A DNA stretch of 64,000 nucleotides. It comes from an uncultured cyanobacterium (GTDB taxonomy: Bacteria > Cyanobacteriota > Cyanobacteriia > PCC-6307 > Cyanobiaceae). The position numbers were made by a program, and so were the translations under genes. Location of the stretch: contig CAIOGZ010000014.1 of NCBI GenBank assembly GCA_903858015.1, forward strand, positions 1 to 64,000. Reading direction: 5' to 3'. Of the stretch, positions 54,812-63,857 are shown piece after piece. How positions within the stretch are numbered: the first letter of the stretch is position 1; the number at the start of each line of letters is the position of its first letter. The notes beneath the pieces are model-generated. The model had not been told where the DNA came from. It made no database searches and saw only the letters and a program-made list of their open reading frames with translations.

Positions 54812-56275
54812 GTGCTTTATCCACTGGCTTTTTTCGGCATCCTGGCCAACAGCTTGCTGGCCTTGGTCGTGCTGTTGGCCTTGTTGGGCCGGCTCGCGGT
54901 GCCGCTGCTGTCTGGGTTGAAGCAGAGCCCCTTCCAGCCCTTGGCGGTGGCCCTTGCCTTGCATTGGTTCTTCTATTTCGGACCGATGAATTTTGGCGCG
55001 ATCCTGCTTAATTCGGAGGTCCAGAACAACTACGCATGGATCGTGCGCAAGCCGATGATGGCGGAGGCCTCGTTGGCCAGCCTGATCGCCTATCCGCTGC
55101 TGCTGCTGGTGTTGGCTGGCTTGGCCTGGTGGCTGCGGGATTCTCCCCTGGCCCGTCGCTGGCAGGGGCTGCCGCTGGTGCCCCCCAACCAATTGATTGG
55201 GGTGGCGGCCCTGATGGCGGTGATGGCTGTTTTGATTGCGCCCTATATCGCCACCCGCTCAGCTGACGCCGGCGCCTTCTACGAGAAAGTACCCCTGTTC
55301 TTAACCCCCTTCATCAAGGGGTTGTTCCCCTTGGAGGCGATTCCGCTGCTAGCGGCCTCTTTGCGGGTCTTCTGCCTGCCCCGTTCTACGGCCGCTACTG
55401 GTGAAGCTCCTCGCTATCTGGTCGTGGCCAGCTTGCAGATTCTCACCTTTATTCTGCTGCGCCAACGTTTCCTCACCCTGCTGGCCGTGGTGTTGGTGGG
55501 TCTCGTCCTATCCCGCTGGCTGAAGCGGCGCCAGCTTGTTGTTGGCGTGCCGATCGGGCTGCTTTTGGCCTATGCCATACCCACGGCCCTCCGCTTTGGC
55601 CGCTATCCACCTCGCCCTGGTCAGCCCCTGGTCGATTATCTAGCCCTTTCGACTCGCAACTTCATTGGTGGTTTGCTGCCGGGCCAGATGATTCATTCGG
55701 CCCTCAACGACTTTTCCTATAATAAAGCCGGCATGGCTTCGATTTCCGTGCTGCTAGATCTGCGCCAGGCCGATCTGCTTCGCTCCAACCAACCCCTTGG
55801 CTGGCTGCCTGCGGAGATCTTTCGCGTTTTTCCGGCCAGCCTCAAGGCTCGGCTGCCTGAGTGGGGCAGCCAAGGTGCTGAAGATCTGGTCAGCCGGGCC
55901 CTTGGGGTTGGTGGTCCTGGTTGGAGCAACTGGGGTTTGCCGGAGGTGATACCCAAGGATTTTGTGATCGACATGATGGAAACCCCATGGCTGAATGCCG
56001 TGGCGAATGGCGGACTGCTGGGTGTTCTCTGCTTCGCCCTGATCACGGGATTGCTGATGGCAGCCCTGTGGTGGGCGCTTTGCCATCTCGTCCTCTGGCG
56101 CCGCTGGAGTTGGGTTCTGCCGTTCGGCGCTTTGTTTGTGGTGGGCCAGGGGCCTTCCTGGTTTGGCGACCTGCTGGTGATGCTGAAGGTGAGCCTGCCT
56201 TGGCTGCTGCTCTGCGCCTGCGTGGCGGCCTACCCCCGTTGGAGCCATTCGGCCAGAACCACCCAGCGCCAGTAG
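54812..56275 (+). CDS. wzy: Wzy-like oligosaccharide repeat-unit polymerase
   Basis: A 487-residue integral membrane protein with 10-12 helices (LYPLAFFGILANSLLALVVL, LLLLVLAGLAWWLRDS, LTLLAVVLVGLVLSRWLKRR, LLGVLCFALITGLLMAALWW, WVLPFGALFVVGQGPSWFGD) and one large soluble loop (about residues 255-395). This topology and its position at the end of a glycosyltransferase operon fit the polymerase of a Wzx/Wzy pathway; sequence conservation in this class is too low for a firm motif call. The GTG at 54812 is used. The last 46 bases overlap the 3' end of asnB on the other strand. Confidence 0.7.
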   Translation: MLYPLAFFGILANSLLALVVLLALLGRLAVPLLSGLKQSPFQPLAVALALHWFFYFGPMNFGAILLNSEVQNNYAWIVRKPMMAEASLASLIAYPLLLLVLAGLAWWLRDSPLARRWQGLPLVPPNQLIGVAALMAVMAVLIAPYIATRSADAGAFYEKVPLFLTPFIKGLFPLEAIPLLAASLRVFCLPRSTAATGEAPRYLVVASLQILTFILLRQRFLTLLAVVLVGLVLSRWLKRRQLVVGVPIGLLLAYAIPTALRFGRYPPRPGQPLVDYLALSTRNFIGGLLPGQMIHSALNDFSYNKAGMASISVLLDLRQADLLRSNQPLGWLPAEIFRVFPASLKARLPEWGSQGAEDLVSRALGVGGPGWSNWGLPEVIPKDFVIDMMETPWLNAVANGGLLGVLCFALITGLLMAALWWALCHLVLWRRWSWVLPFGALFVVGQGPSWFGDLLVMLKVSLPWLLLCACVAAYPRWSHSARTTQRQ

Positions 56276-57993
56276 GGAGCCCAGCGGTTTGTGGCCCGCA
56301 GCAGCAGCCAGCTTGCGGCTACGGCCAGTTTGGGATCCCGCAGGTTGCGTCGTTTCAGTTCCGAGCTCAGCAGCCGACTGATCCGCCCTGGGGCGAAGCG
56401 CGGCTGGTCCAGCAACCAGGGCGCCAGGGCCAGATTGAAGCCCCGTTTCGGGCTGGCCAGCACCGCTGCTGGCAGCAGGGGTGCCGCGACCTGCCGCAGC
56501 AATCCCTTGCAGCCGCCTTGCCGATGTTGGGGCTCATCTAGGGCTAAAGCGAGGGCTGCCAGCTCCGGATCGAGGAACGGCACCCGCAATTCGAGGCCAT
56601 GGTGCATCGTTACGGCATCACCATCCCGCAACAGGGTGTCGTGGAGGTAGCCGCGCAACTCCAGCAGGCTGGCGGCCCGCAGCGGCACTGTTCCGCCAGG
56701 CTGATGGGCCGCCCCTGGCGCAGCGGTGGCGATCGCGCTGGGATCCGCCGGCAGCAATCGCCACCGCCCCTGCCGCAGTTGTCGTCGCTGCCTGGGGGCC
56801 AGCCCTGCAGCGCGGATCTGCCGCACCCGCAGCAACCGATGCCGATCCAGCCCCACCATGTGGCCGTAACCACCGAACAATTCATCGGCCCCCAGGCCGG
56901 AGAAGGCCACCCGCATGCCGCCGGCGCTGGCGGCAGCGGCGACCAGATAGCTGTTGAACCCATCAATGCTGGGTTGGTCGATGGCCTCAAGAAAACCATC
57001 GAAGGCCGCGTCGAGTTCGGGCTTGCCGATGCGAAGCGTGCGGTGCTCAAGGCCCAGATGCTGGGCGGTGAGCGAGGCCAGATCGGTTTCGTCGACCGCC
57101 CCCGGCAACCCGTCGAAGCCCACAGCCACACTGCGAATCGGGCCGCTCTGGCTGCGGCGCAGACAGGCGGCCAGCAGGCCGGAATCGAGGCCGCCGCTGA
57201 GGAAAAGACCCACCGGTACATCGCCGATCGCCTGGCGTTCCACGGCCCGCTGCAGGGTGATTCCCACCTGGGTCGCTGGATCGTTCCAGCCAGGGATCTC
57301 ACCAGCAGGCGGTGCTGCCGTCAGCGGGGGGAGTGGATCGGCAAAGCTGGTCAGGGTCCAGGCTCCCCCCGGGCTCCACTGGCCCCAATGGCCGGCCGGA
57401 AACACCTCCACCCCCGAAAGCAGGGTGAGGGGCGCAGCCACGGAGCCCCACAGGGCATAGCTCTCCAGCGCTGCCGTGGAAAGCTGCCGGCGGCTCGCAA
57501 GCCCGGCAGCTTCAAAGGCGCTCAGCTCGGAACCAAAGGCGCAGCCCCGGATCTCCCGCTTCCAGAGCAGCGGTTTCACCCCGAAGCCGTCGCGGGCCAG
57601 GGTGAGGCGCTGGGCCTCCACCTCCCAGCAGGCGATCGCAAAAATGCCGTTCAGGCGACCCCAAAGCTGCTGGTTCCAGCGCTGGAAACCCCGCAGCAGC
57701 ACTTCGGTATCGCTGCGGGAGCGGAACCGCTCGCCTTCGGCCTCCAGGGCAAGCCGCAGCTCCTGCTGGTTGTAGATCTCGCCGTTGAACACCAGCGCCA
57801 GGGCGCCGTTGTCGCTCAGCATCGGTTGCTGGCCTAGGGGGGAGAGATCCTGGATCGCCAGGCGGGTATGGAGGAGTCGCGCCGGCCCTGCTTGCCAGCG
57901 GCCCCAGTCATCGGGGCCGCGGCCCCGCAGCGCCGCCAGGATGGCCGCCTCGGGCAGATCCCCCAGCCCCACGCTGCCGAACAGACCGCACAT
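56230..57993 (-). CDS. asnB: Asparagine synthetase B-type amidotransferase
   Basis: A 587-residue protein starting MCGLFGSVGLGDLPEAAILA, so Cys2 is the glutaminase nucleophile. The class II domain shows LRGRGPDDWGRW, HTRLAIQDLSPLGQQPM and FNGEIYNQQELRLALEAEGE. The synthetase domain has the PP-loop SGGLDSGLLAACL (about residue 265) and FSGLGADELFGGYGHMVGLD. It could make asparagine, but its place as last gene of a polysaccharide block suggests amide formation on an acidic sugar, as in other O-antigen AsnB-like enzymes (inference). Confidence 0.9.
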   Translation of the reverse strand: MCGLFGSVGLGDLPEAAILAALRGRGPDDWGRWQAGPARLLHTRLAIQDLSPLGQQPMLSDNGALALVFNGEIYNQQELRLALEAEGERFRSRSDTEVLLRGFQRWNQQLWGRLNGIFAIACWEVEAQRLTLARDGFGVKPLLWKREIRGCAFGSELSAFEAAGLASRRQLSTAALESYALWGSVAAPLTLLSGVEVFPAGHWGQWSPGGAWTLTSFADPLPPLTAAPPAGEIPGWNDPATQVGITLQRAVERQAIGDVPVGLFLSGGLDSGLLAACLRRSQSGPIRSVAVGFDGLPGAVDETDLASLTAQHLGLEHRTLRIGKPELDAAFDGFLEAIDQPSIDGFNSYLVAAAASAGGMRVAFSGLGADELFGGYGHMVGLDRHRLLRVRQIRAAGLAPRQRRQLRQGRWRLLPADPSAIATAAPGAAHQPGGTVPLRAASLLELRGYLHDTLLRDGDAVTMHHGLELRVPFLDPELAALALALDEPQHRQGGCKGLLRQVAAPLLPAAVLASPKRGFNLALAPWLLDQPRFAPGRISRLLSSELKRRNLRDPKLAVAASWLLLRATNRWAPYWRWVVLAEWLQRG

Positions 57994-57996
57994 GGC

Positions 57997-59106
57997 TCAG
58001 GCCTCCCCGGCTGCGTTGAGCTGGAGGGCCGCTAACAAGCTGTCGCTGAAACGGTCTTTAGCGAAGTAAGCCAGGGCCCGCTGCCGCGCCCGCTCGCCGC
58101 TGCGGCTGAGGGTGTTGGGATCGCCAAGGACGGTGGCCAGGCAGCTCGCCAGGGCGGCGGGATCCGGGTCGATCAGCCAGCCCGTTGTGCCATCGACAAT
58201 CAAGTCGCTTTGCCCTCCTTGGCGGCAGCCGATCGCCGCCCTGCCCGCCTGGGCAGCCTCCAGATAGACAATGCCGAAGCCTTCGCCCTCCGGGCGGCTT
58301 CCCGGCAGCGCCGCATAGGCACTGGGCAGCACCAGCAGGCTGCAGTGGCGGAGTTGGTGCTCCAGCTCCCGATCATCCACACCCCCCAGGAAGTGAACCC
58401 AGGGGGCCAGCCCCTTGGCATCGGTCTCCTGCTCCAGGGCGGCTCGATCATCGCCATCGCCGATCACCTGCCAGCGCAGGTTGGGGGGGAGCAGCTGGCG
58501 TTGGCGCAGGATTTCCAGGGCGGCCAGCACGATGCGATGACCCTTGTAGCGCTCCTCCCGCACCATGCGGGCCACCGTCAGCAGGATCGGTGCCGCCGGT
58601 AAGGGCAGGGGCGGTTGGTGGGCATCGATCAGGTCGGCCATCGGGTGGACCACGGCCAGCGCTGGCCAGGGGCCGGGTTGGTCGCGCACCCGGTCACGGC
58701 TGAAGCGGCTGCTGGCAATCAGGCCGTCGCAACGCTTCAGGTCGGTGGCCACCGCGGCCAGGGCATCGCCCCAGACCTCAATGCCGTGCAGCCAGCAGAA
58801 GCGGCGCTGGCGACGCGCCGTAGCGAATCCCAGGCCCGCCACCGCCAGCAGCGGCGCTAGCCAGCGCAGGGGCTTCAGCAGCAGGGCGTGCATGCTCAGC
58901 ACCGTGCTGGCCCTTGGCAGCGCGAGGCAAAGCGCCAGCAGGAAACGCCCCCGGCCCAACCAACGCCCCAGCCCTCCAGGCCCCAGCTTGCGGGGGCAGA
59001 GCAGCAGCACCGCCTGGCCGCGGCCCTCAAGGGCCGACTTCACCTGCAGGGTGAGGCGCTCGATGCCCCCCCGACGGCTGACGTCGTAGCCGATCAGCAG
59101 GATCAT
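57997..59106 (-). CDS. Glycosyltransferase family 4
   Basis: A 369-residue GT-B enzyme. It starts MILLIGYDVSRRGGIERLTL with the GGIERL acceptor loop, followed by FCWLHGIEVWGDALAAVATD, ILLTVARMVREERYKGHRIV, WQVIGDGDDRAALEQETDAK and the donor motif SRPEGEGFGIVYLEAAQAGR. The ATG at 59106 overlaps the stop of the upstream gene by 4 bases. asnB starts four bases after its stop region, so block C is tightly packed. Confidence 0.92.
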   Translation of the reverse strand: MILLIGYDVSRRGGIERLTLQVKSALEGRGQAVLLLCPRKLGPGGLGRWLGRGRFLLALCLALPRASTVLSMHALLLKPLRWLAPLLAVAGLGFATARRQRRFCWLHGIEVWGDALAAVATDLKRCDGLIASSRFSRDRVRDQPGPWPALAVVHPMADLIDAHQPPLPLPAAPILLTVARMVREERYKGHRIVLAALEILRQRQLLPPNLRWQVIGDGDDRAALEQETDAKGLAPWVHFLGGVDDRELEHQLRHCSLLVLPSAYAALPGSRPEGEGFGIVYLEAAQAGRAAIGCRQGGQSDLIVDGTTGWLIDPDPAALASCLATVLGDPNTLSRSGERARQRALAYFAKDRFSDSLLAALQLNAAGEA

Positions 59107-60338
59107 GGCCGGCGGTTCGGGCTTGGCTGCCGGGCTGATCCCACCCCCTGCAGCAGGCGCTCGTAATCCTGCACCGAACGCTCCAGGCCGAACTGGCGTT
59201 CGTAGAGCCGGCGACTGTTGACACCCATGGCGGCCACCCTGGCCGGATCGGTGCAGAGGGCCAGGAGGCGATCCGCCAGTTCGGTCGCCTCTCCGGGTTC
59301 GACCACGATGCCGCAGCTCTGCTGGAGCACGAGTTGGGCCAGGTCACAGCTGCGCCGGGCGATCAGCACCACCCCCCGACCGCTGGCCAGGATTCCATAA
59401 AATTTGCATGGTGCCACGGTGTCTTCGGCGCCCACCATCAGGCCGATGGCGGCCATGTCGCAGGCGGCCAGGCTGAGGGGCAGGCGCTCCCGGGGCTGAT
59501 AGGGCAGCCGCAAGACATGGGGCAGGCCAAAGCTGCTGGCATAGGCATCGATTTGGGACTGTTTGGCGCCGCCGCCAATGAACACGAACTGAACCGGGTC
59601 GTGGGCCAGCACGCGGGCGGCCTCCAGCAGGGTGAGCAGGTCGTGCAGTCGACCGAAATTGCCGGAATACTGCAGGGTGAAACGGTGGGCAAAGCCGTGT
59701 TCGACGGCGAAGGGATTGACGGCCCGGGGGATATCGAGACCCCGCTCCACGGCCCAGTTGTGGATCACGCTCAGCGGTAGGTCGCGGCCCAGGTCGCGCC
59801 GCAGCCGTGTCTCCATGGCCTGGCTCAACACCACGGTTTGGCTGCTGCTGCGGCACACCTGGGCCATCAGGCCGCGCCACAGCAGGGTGATCGGCCCGGC
59901 GGCCGGCAGCACACCGCTCAGCACGGCGGAGCGGGGGAAAAGGTCTTGAAACACAAACACGAAGGGCAGGCCTCGCACCAGCCGGATCAGGGGCCCCAGC
60001 AGCCCGATGAAGGGTGGATTCGACACGATCAGCACCACATCGCCGCGCTGGCCATGCTGCAGGCACCAGAGCAGCGAACCGACGAGGAAACGTAGACCGC
60101 GCAGGGCCTTCTGGACCATGCTCCCGCTGCTGCTGCCGTGCAGAGCTCCACCCAGACGGATCACCGGGAAGGGCAGGGAGCCGCCCGGGGTGGCGGTGAG
60201 CACGGCGATCGGCCAGCCGCGCTGATCGAGACCCCGGGCCAGATCGCTCATCAGCTGGGCGGTGGCGCCCGTGCTGGGGGCGAAGTGTTCGCTGATCAGC
60301 AGCACTCGGCCCACGGGGTGCGGTCTGGGAGCCTTCAA
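59103..60338 (-). CDS. Glycosyltransferase family 4 (WbuB-like)
   Basis: A 411-residue GT-B enzyme: VLLISEHFAPSTGATAQLMS, VVLIVSNPPFIGLLGPLIRL, FVFQDLFPRSAVLSGVLPAA, YSGNFGRLHDLLTLLEAARV, FVFIGGGAKQSQIDAYASSF and ASGRGVVLIARRSCDLAQLV. These blocks match WbuB/WcaI-type transferases. The first in-frame start is TTG at 60338; GTG a few codons later (VGRVLLISEH) is more plausible. It overlaps its neighbours on both sides by 4 bases. Confidence 0.9.
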   Translation of the reverse strand: MKAPRPHPVGRVLLISEHFAPSTGATAQLMSDLARGLDQRGWPIAVLTATPGGSLPFPVIRLGGALHGSSSGSMVQKALRGLRFLVGSLLWCLQHGQRGDVVLIVSNPPFIGLLGPLIRLVRGLPFVFVFQDLFPRSAVLSGVLPAAGPITLLWRGLMAQVCRSSSQTVVLSQAMETRLRRDLGRDLPLSVIHNWAVERGLDIPRAVNPFAVEHGFAHRFTLQYSGNFGRLHDLLTLLEAARVLAHDPVQFVFIGGGAKQSQIDAYASSFGLPHVLRLPYQPRERLPLSLAACDMAAIGLMVGAEDTVAPCKFYGILASGRGVVLIARRSCDLAQLVLQQSCGIVVEPGEATELADRLLALCTDPARVAAMGVNSRRLYERQFGLERSVQDYERLLQGVGSARQPSPNRRP

Positions 60339-61204
60339 AGGGGAAGCCCCCGCGCCCGCCGTCGACGCTCGACCACCTTCACCACCGTGATCAGGTCATA
60401 CCCGGCCATCAGCAGGCTGAACAGCAGGCCCTGCCAGCCCTCCAGAAAGCCCCCTTGCAGCAGGTATTTCTGGCTGAACCGGAGCAGGGGCCGCAGCGGC
60501 CAGAGTTGGGCCGCCAGCCGGCGTAACCCCAGCCAGCGGCGGGTGCCCAGGGCCCCGTCGCCGGCGCCGCCCCAGTAGGCCTCGATCCGTTCGGCCTCCC
60601 AGTCGGCATAGCGACGGTGGCGCTCCAGCCAGTCGTCGATGCCCTTGCTGAAGGCGTAATGCTCGTAGGGCTCGGCGATCCGAGCCACCCGGTGGCCGGC
60701 GGGGAAGCTTTCCCAAACCCCCCCCTCGAAACCGATTCGGCCCCGTCGCACCAGGCGCGGGTGCCAGTTGGGGTAGCCCTGGGTGCGGCGCAGCCAGCGC
60801 CCCAGGAACCAGTACCGCGGCGTCAGTTCGAAGCCGTCAGGACTCGGTTGATCGGTGGCTTCGGCGGCGGCGGCCCGCAGCAGGGCCTGCTGGATCGCCA
60901 GGGCACAGGCGGGGCCCACCGCCTCATCGGCATCCAAGAACAGCACCCAATCGCTGCGCAGCCCAGCCTGGCTCAGGGCCCAGTTGCGTTGCTCGGTGAT
61001 CAAGAACCGGCCCGGTTGGCGATGCTCCAGCACCTTGAAGCCATGGCGGCGGGCCACGTCCCTGCTGCCATCGTCACTGCCTGAATCGACCACCAGGCCC
61101 TCGTCACACCAGGCCAGGGACTGCAGACAGCGGGGCAGATTCGGGGCCTCGTTGAGGCAGAGCACAACGGCGGCAAGGCTGGGGGGATTGGGTGTCAGGG
61201 TCAG
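60335..61204 (-). CDS. Glycosyltransferase family 2 (WaaE/KdtX-like)
   Basis: About 276-289 residues. Conserved blocks are VVLCLNEAPNLPRCLQSL, VVDSGSDDGSRDVARRHGFK, ITEQRNWALSQAGLRSDWVL, metal motif FLDADEAVG, NWHPRLVRRGRIGFEGGVWE and FSKGIDDWLERHRRYADWEA, as in LPS-core beta-glucosyltransferases of the WaaE type. A membrane-associated helix (FLEGWQGLLFSLLMAGYDLI) is near the C terminus. The start is uncertain: GTG at 61165 would delete the first beta strand, and the only in-frame candidates upstream are CTG codons at 61198 and 61204 (giving L/M-T-L-T-P-N...). Confidence 0.85.
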   Translation of the reverse strand: MTLTPNPPSLAAVVLCLNEAPNLPRCLQSLAWCDEGLVVDSGSDDGSRDVARRHGFKVLEHRQPGRFLITEQRNWALSQAGLRSDWVLFLDADEAVGPACALAIQQALLRAAAAEATDQPSPDGFELTPRYWFLGRWLRRTQGYPNWHPRLVRRGRIGFEGGVWESFPAGHRVARIAEPYEHYAFSKGIDDWLERHRRYADWEAERIEAYWGGAGDGALGTRRWLGLRRLAAQLWPLRPLLRFSQKYLLQGGFLEGWQGLLFSLLMAGYDLITVVKVVERRRRARGLPL

Positions 61205-61221
61205 GTCGGGGTCGGAAGCGT

Positions 61222-62409
61222 TCAGGGGCGGCCGGGCCGCTGGCCATGAGTCTGCAGGATCCGGGCATAGATCTCCACGGCCGTTGCGGCCACCTCGGCC
61301 TGGTCGTAACGCTTGGCTGCCCAGGCGGCGGCCCCGGCTTCAGCCCGCCGGGGTTGGCGCAGCCATTGTTCCAACCAGCTGCACCAGCGTTCGCTCTGAC
61401 GCGGCAGCACGGCGCCGAAGCCCGCTTCGGCGAGATCGGCGGCCAGGCCGGTGCGGTCGCTGATCAGCACGGCCGTGCCACAGGCCAAGGCTTCGACCAC
61501 CACATTGCCGAAGTTTTCATGGCGGCTGGGCAGCAGCAATAGATCGGCGGCGTTGTAAACCGCCGCCAGTTCCCCGGCCGGCAGGGTGTCGATCCAGTGC
61601 AACCGATCGCCGAGGCCGGCCCGTTCGAAGTTGGCCCGCAGGCGGGCGCCGCTGCCGTCGTCGTCACCTCCCACCAGCAGCAGCGTCCAGGCTTTGTTGG
61701 CCAGGGGCGCCAGGGCGGTGGGCAGCAGGTCGAGCCCCTTCTTGTGGTGTTGGCGGCCGCAGACCAGCAGCAGGGGTGTGGTGGGGTTGAGTCCCCGTTG
61801 CTGCCGCCAGCGACGTCCAAGCCCGGGATCGGGCCCCAGGGTCTTCAGGTCGAGGGGATTGGGCAACAGAAAGCGCGGCGCGCGTAGGCCCAAGCCCGCC
61901 AGCTCCCGTTCTTCCTGCCGGGTCGTCACATGCAGTCCGGCCGCCCGTTGCAGCAAGGGGCGCTCCCGCCAGAGGAACCAGGGGAGTTTTTTCCACCAGC
62001 CCTGCCGCAGGGAATAGGGACCGAGGGCACCCCGCAGGCTGGCCAGCACCGGGATGCCGCGGGCCAGGGCTGCCCGTTGCACCGGAATGCCCAAAGGCTG
62101 CCAGATGGCACTGATGTGGAGGAGATCCACCCCCTCCAGGGCCGCCGGCAGCGCCGCCAGTAAAGCCTTGGAGTGGATCGGGCCGTTGGGGCGATCCACG
62201 GGGTAGTAGGTCACCATCACCCCATTGCGGAGCTGGGGCTGGCCGAGGTGCTGCGGTGGCAGCTGGGGCAGGCCGGCGTTGGTGCTGAGCACCCGTGTAT
62301 CGACGCCTTGCCGCACCAACCCTTCGGCCAGACGGCTGACGCTCAGCACCGGGCCGCCGTACTGCCAGGCAGGGGCGTAGACCGGCATGAAATGCAGGAT
62401 GCGCATCAA
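61222..62409 (-). CDS. Glycosyltransferase family 4
   Basis: A 395-residue GT-B enzyme: MMRILHFMPVYAPAWQYGGP, VLSVSRLAEGLVRQGVDTRV, LHISAIWQPLGIPVQRAALA, LRGALGPYSLRQGWWKKLPW, LLLVCGRQHHKKGLDLLPTA and donor motif SRHENFGNVVVEALACGTAV. The RGALGPYSLR segment is typical of colanic-acid/exopolysaccharide transferases. The start overlaps the Wzx stop by 4 bases. Either of two adjacent ATG codons may be used. Confidence 0.92.
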   Translation of the reverse strand: MMRILHFMPVYAPAWQYGGPVLSVSRLAEGLVRQGVDTRVLSTNAGLPQLPPQHLGQPQLRNGVMVTYYPVDRPNGPIHSKALLAALPAALEGVDLLHISAIWQPLGIPVQRAALARGIPVLASLRGALGPYSLRQGWWKKLPWFLWRERPLLQRAAGLHVTTRQEERELAGLGLRAPRFLLPNPLDLKTLGPDPGLGRRWRQQRGLNPTTPLLLVCGRQHHKKGLDLLPTALAPLANKAWTLLLVGGDDDGSGARLRANFERAGLGDRLHWIDTLPAGELAAVYNAADLLLLPSRHENFGNVVVEALACGTAVLISDRTGLAADLAEAGFGAVLPRQSERWCSWLEQWLRQPRRAEAGAAAWAAKRYDQAEVAATAVEIYARILQTHGQRPGRP

Positions 62410-63857
62410 CGGCTCCGCAGTCCCCGCAGCAGCGAACCGCCGTCGAAGGCCAGCACCGCCATGGCCGCCACCACCACGACCACTTCGCTGGGGCTCGACT
62501 GGCTGCCGCTAGACGGCAGCCAGCAGATCGGAATCAGCGCCAGGCTCAGCACCAACAGCCGCAGCAGGGGGCCAGGGTTGAGGAATTCCGGCCGGGCCGC
62601 AGCGAAATAGATCAGCATCGGCACAAGGCCGTAGATCAGTTTCGAGGCCAGGAAGCCGGCGGCGCCGATCCGGGGGATCAGCAGGGCACCGGCCAAGGCC
62701 GCCAGCAGGGCGCCGCCGTTCTGGGCCACCAAAAACAGCCGCATCCGCCGGGAGGCCAGCAGCGGTTGGTGCAGCAGTTGGCCCACCGATTCCCCGATCG
62801 CCCCCAGCACCAGCACCCGGGTGGCCTGCAGGGCCGGCAGGAAGGCAGGGCCGAAGAAGAGGGTCAGCAGCCAGCGGTCAACCAGCAGGAAGAGGGCCAA
62901 ACACACCAGGGCGGTCCACCACAGGGCCCGCAGCGAGGGTTCCGTACCCCTCATCCGTTCCTGGAAGCCGTTTCCCGCCCGCAGCCGCACAAACAACAAG
63001 GGCACCAGGGCGCCCGGCAGCAGGGTGAACAGCTGCACCAGAATCTGGCCCACCCGCAGGTAACCCACGTCGGCGAGGCCCGCACCTTTCGCTACGCCGG
63101 CGAGCAGCGGCAGAAACACGACGGTGGCGAGCACATTGGTGAGGTACTGGGGCGTGCCCACCCGCACCAGCTCAAGGGCGGCGGGTGCATCGAAGTGCCG
63201 CTGGGGTGGCCAGGGCAGCAGGCCGCGGCCGATGCGCCAGAGCCAGAGGGCTTGGGCCGCCACGGCGAGGGCATAGCCCCCAAGCGCACCGGCCAGGCCT
63301 GTGGCCAAGGCCCCCAGCCAAGCCGCCCCGATCTTCAGGGGGGCGAAGAGGCCCTGGCGTAGGGCAAGGGCACCGGTCTGGCCGCGGATGAGTAGCAGAT
63401 CCCATTGCACGGTGCCGAGGCTTTCCAGGCTGCAGATCAGCAGCAGCAGGGTGATCAGCCAGCTCCTTGGCAGGGGGAGGTGGGTAGGCAGCAGGCCATG
63501 GCCCGGCATCACCCAAAGCCACACGGCCAGGCCCACGATCAGGGTGCTGAGCTGCACCACCCGCAGCGCTGCATGGGCGATTTCACCCTGGCGCTGCTCC
63601 GGCAGGGAGGCTCCTTCGCCGGTGAGGGCATAGCTGAGGCCAAAGTCCACGCCGCTGCGCACCGTCATCTCCACCGTTTGGGTGGTGCTGAGGATGAGGT
63701 TCACGATGCCGAGGTTCTCGGGACCGAGGGCACGGCTGAGCAGCAGGTTGGCGAAGAAACTGAGCCCCCGGCCCAGCACCGATCCCCCCAGCAGGTGCAG
63801 GAAACCTGTCCGCAATCGGGGGGGCGTGATGGCTGTTGCTTCGCTGGCTTCAGCCAT
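62406..63857 (-). CDS. wzx: Wzx-like flippase (MATE/MOP polysaccharide transporter)
   Basis: About 483 residues with 12-14 membrane helices. The opening LHLLGGSVLGRGLSFFANLL-LSRALGPENLGIVNLILST is the typical Wzx N terminus. Further helices include WLGALATGLAGALGGYALAV, VLATVVFLPLLAGVAKGAGL, FTLLPGALVPLLFVRLRAGN and GALLAALAGALLIPRIGAAG. It flips the lipid-linked repeat unit across the inner membrane for polymerisation by Wzy. The start may be 63857 (MAEAS) or 63863 (MSMAEAS); both overlap the stop of the upstream gene, whose TGA is at 63850-63852. Confidence 0.88.
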   Translation of the reverse strand: MAEASEATAITPPRLRTGFLHLLGGSVLGRGLSFFANLLLSRALGPENLGIVNLILSTTQTVEMTVRSGVDFGLSYALTGEGASLPEQRQGEIAHAALRVVQLSTLIVGLAVWLWVMPGHGLLPTHLPLPRSWLITLLLLICSLESLGTVQWDLLLIRGQTGALALRQGLFAPLKIGAAWLGALATGLAGALGGYALAVAAQALWLWRIGRGLLPWPPQRHFDAPAALELVRVGTPQYLTNVLATVVFLPLLAGVAKGAGLADVGYLRVGQILVQLFTLLPGALVPLLFVRLRAGNGFQERMRGTEPSLRALWWTALVCLALFLLVDRWLLTLFFGPAFLPALQATRVLVLGAIGESVGQLLHQPLLASRRMRLFLVAQNGGALLAALAGALLIPRIGAAGFLASKLIYGLVPMLIYFAAARPEFLNPGPLLRLLVLSLALIPICWLPSSGSQSSPSEVVVVVAAMAVLAFDGGSLLRGLRSR

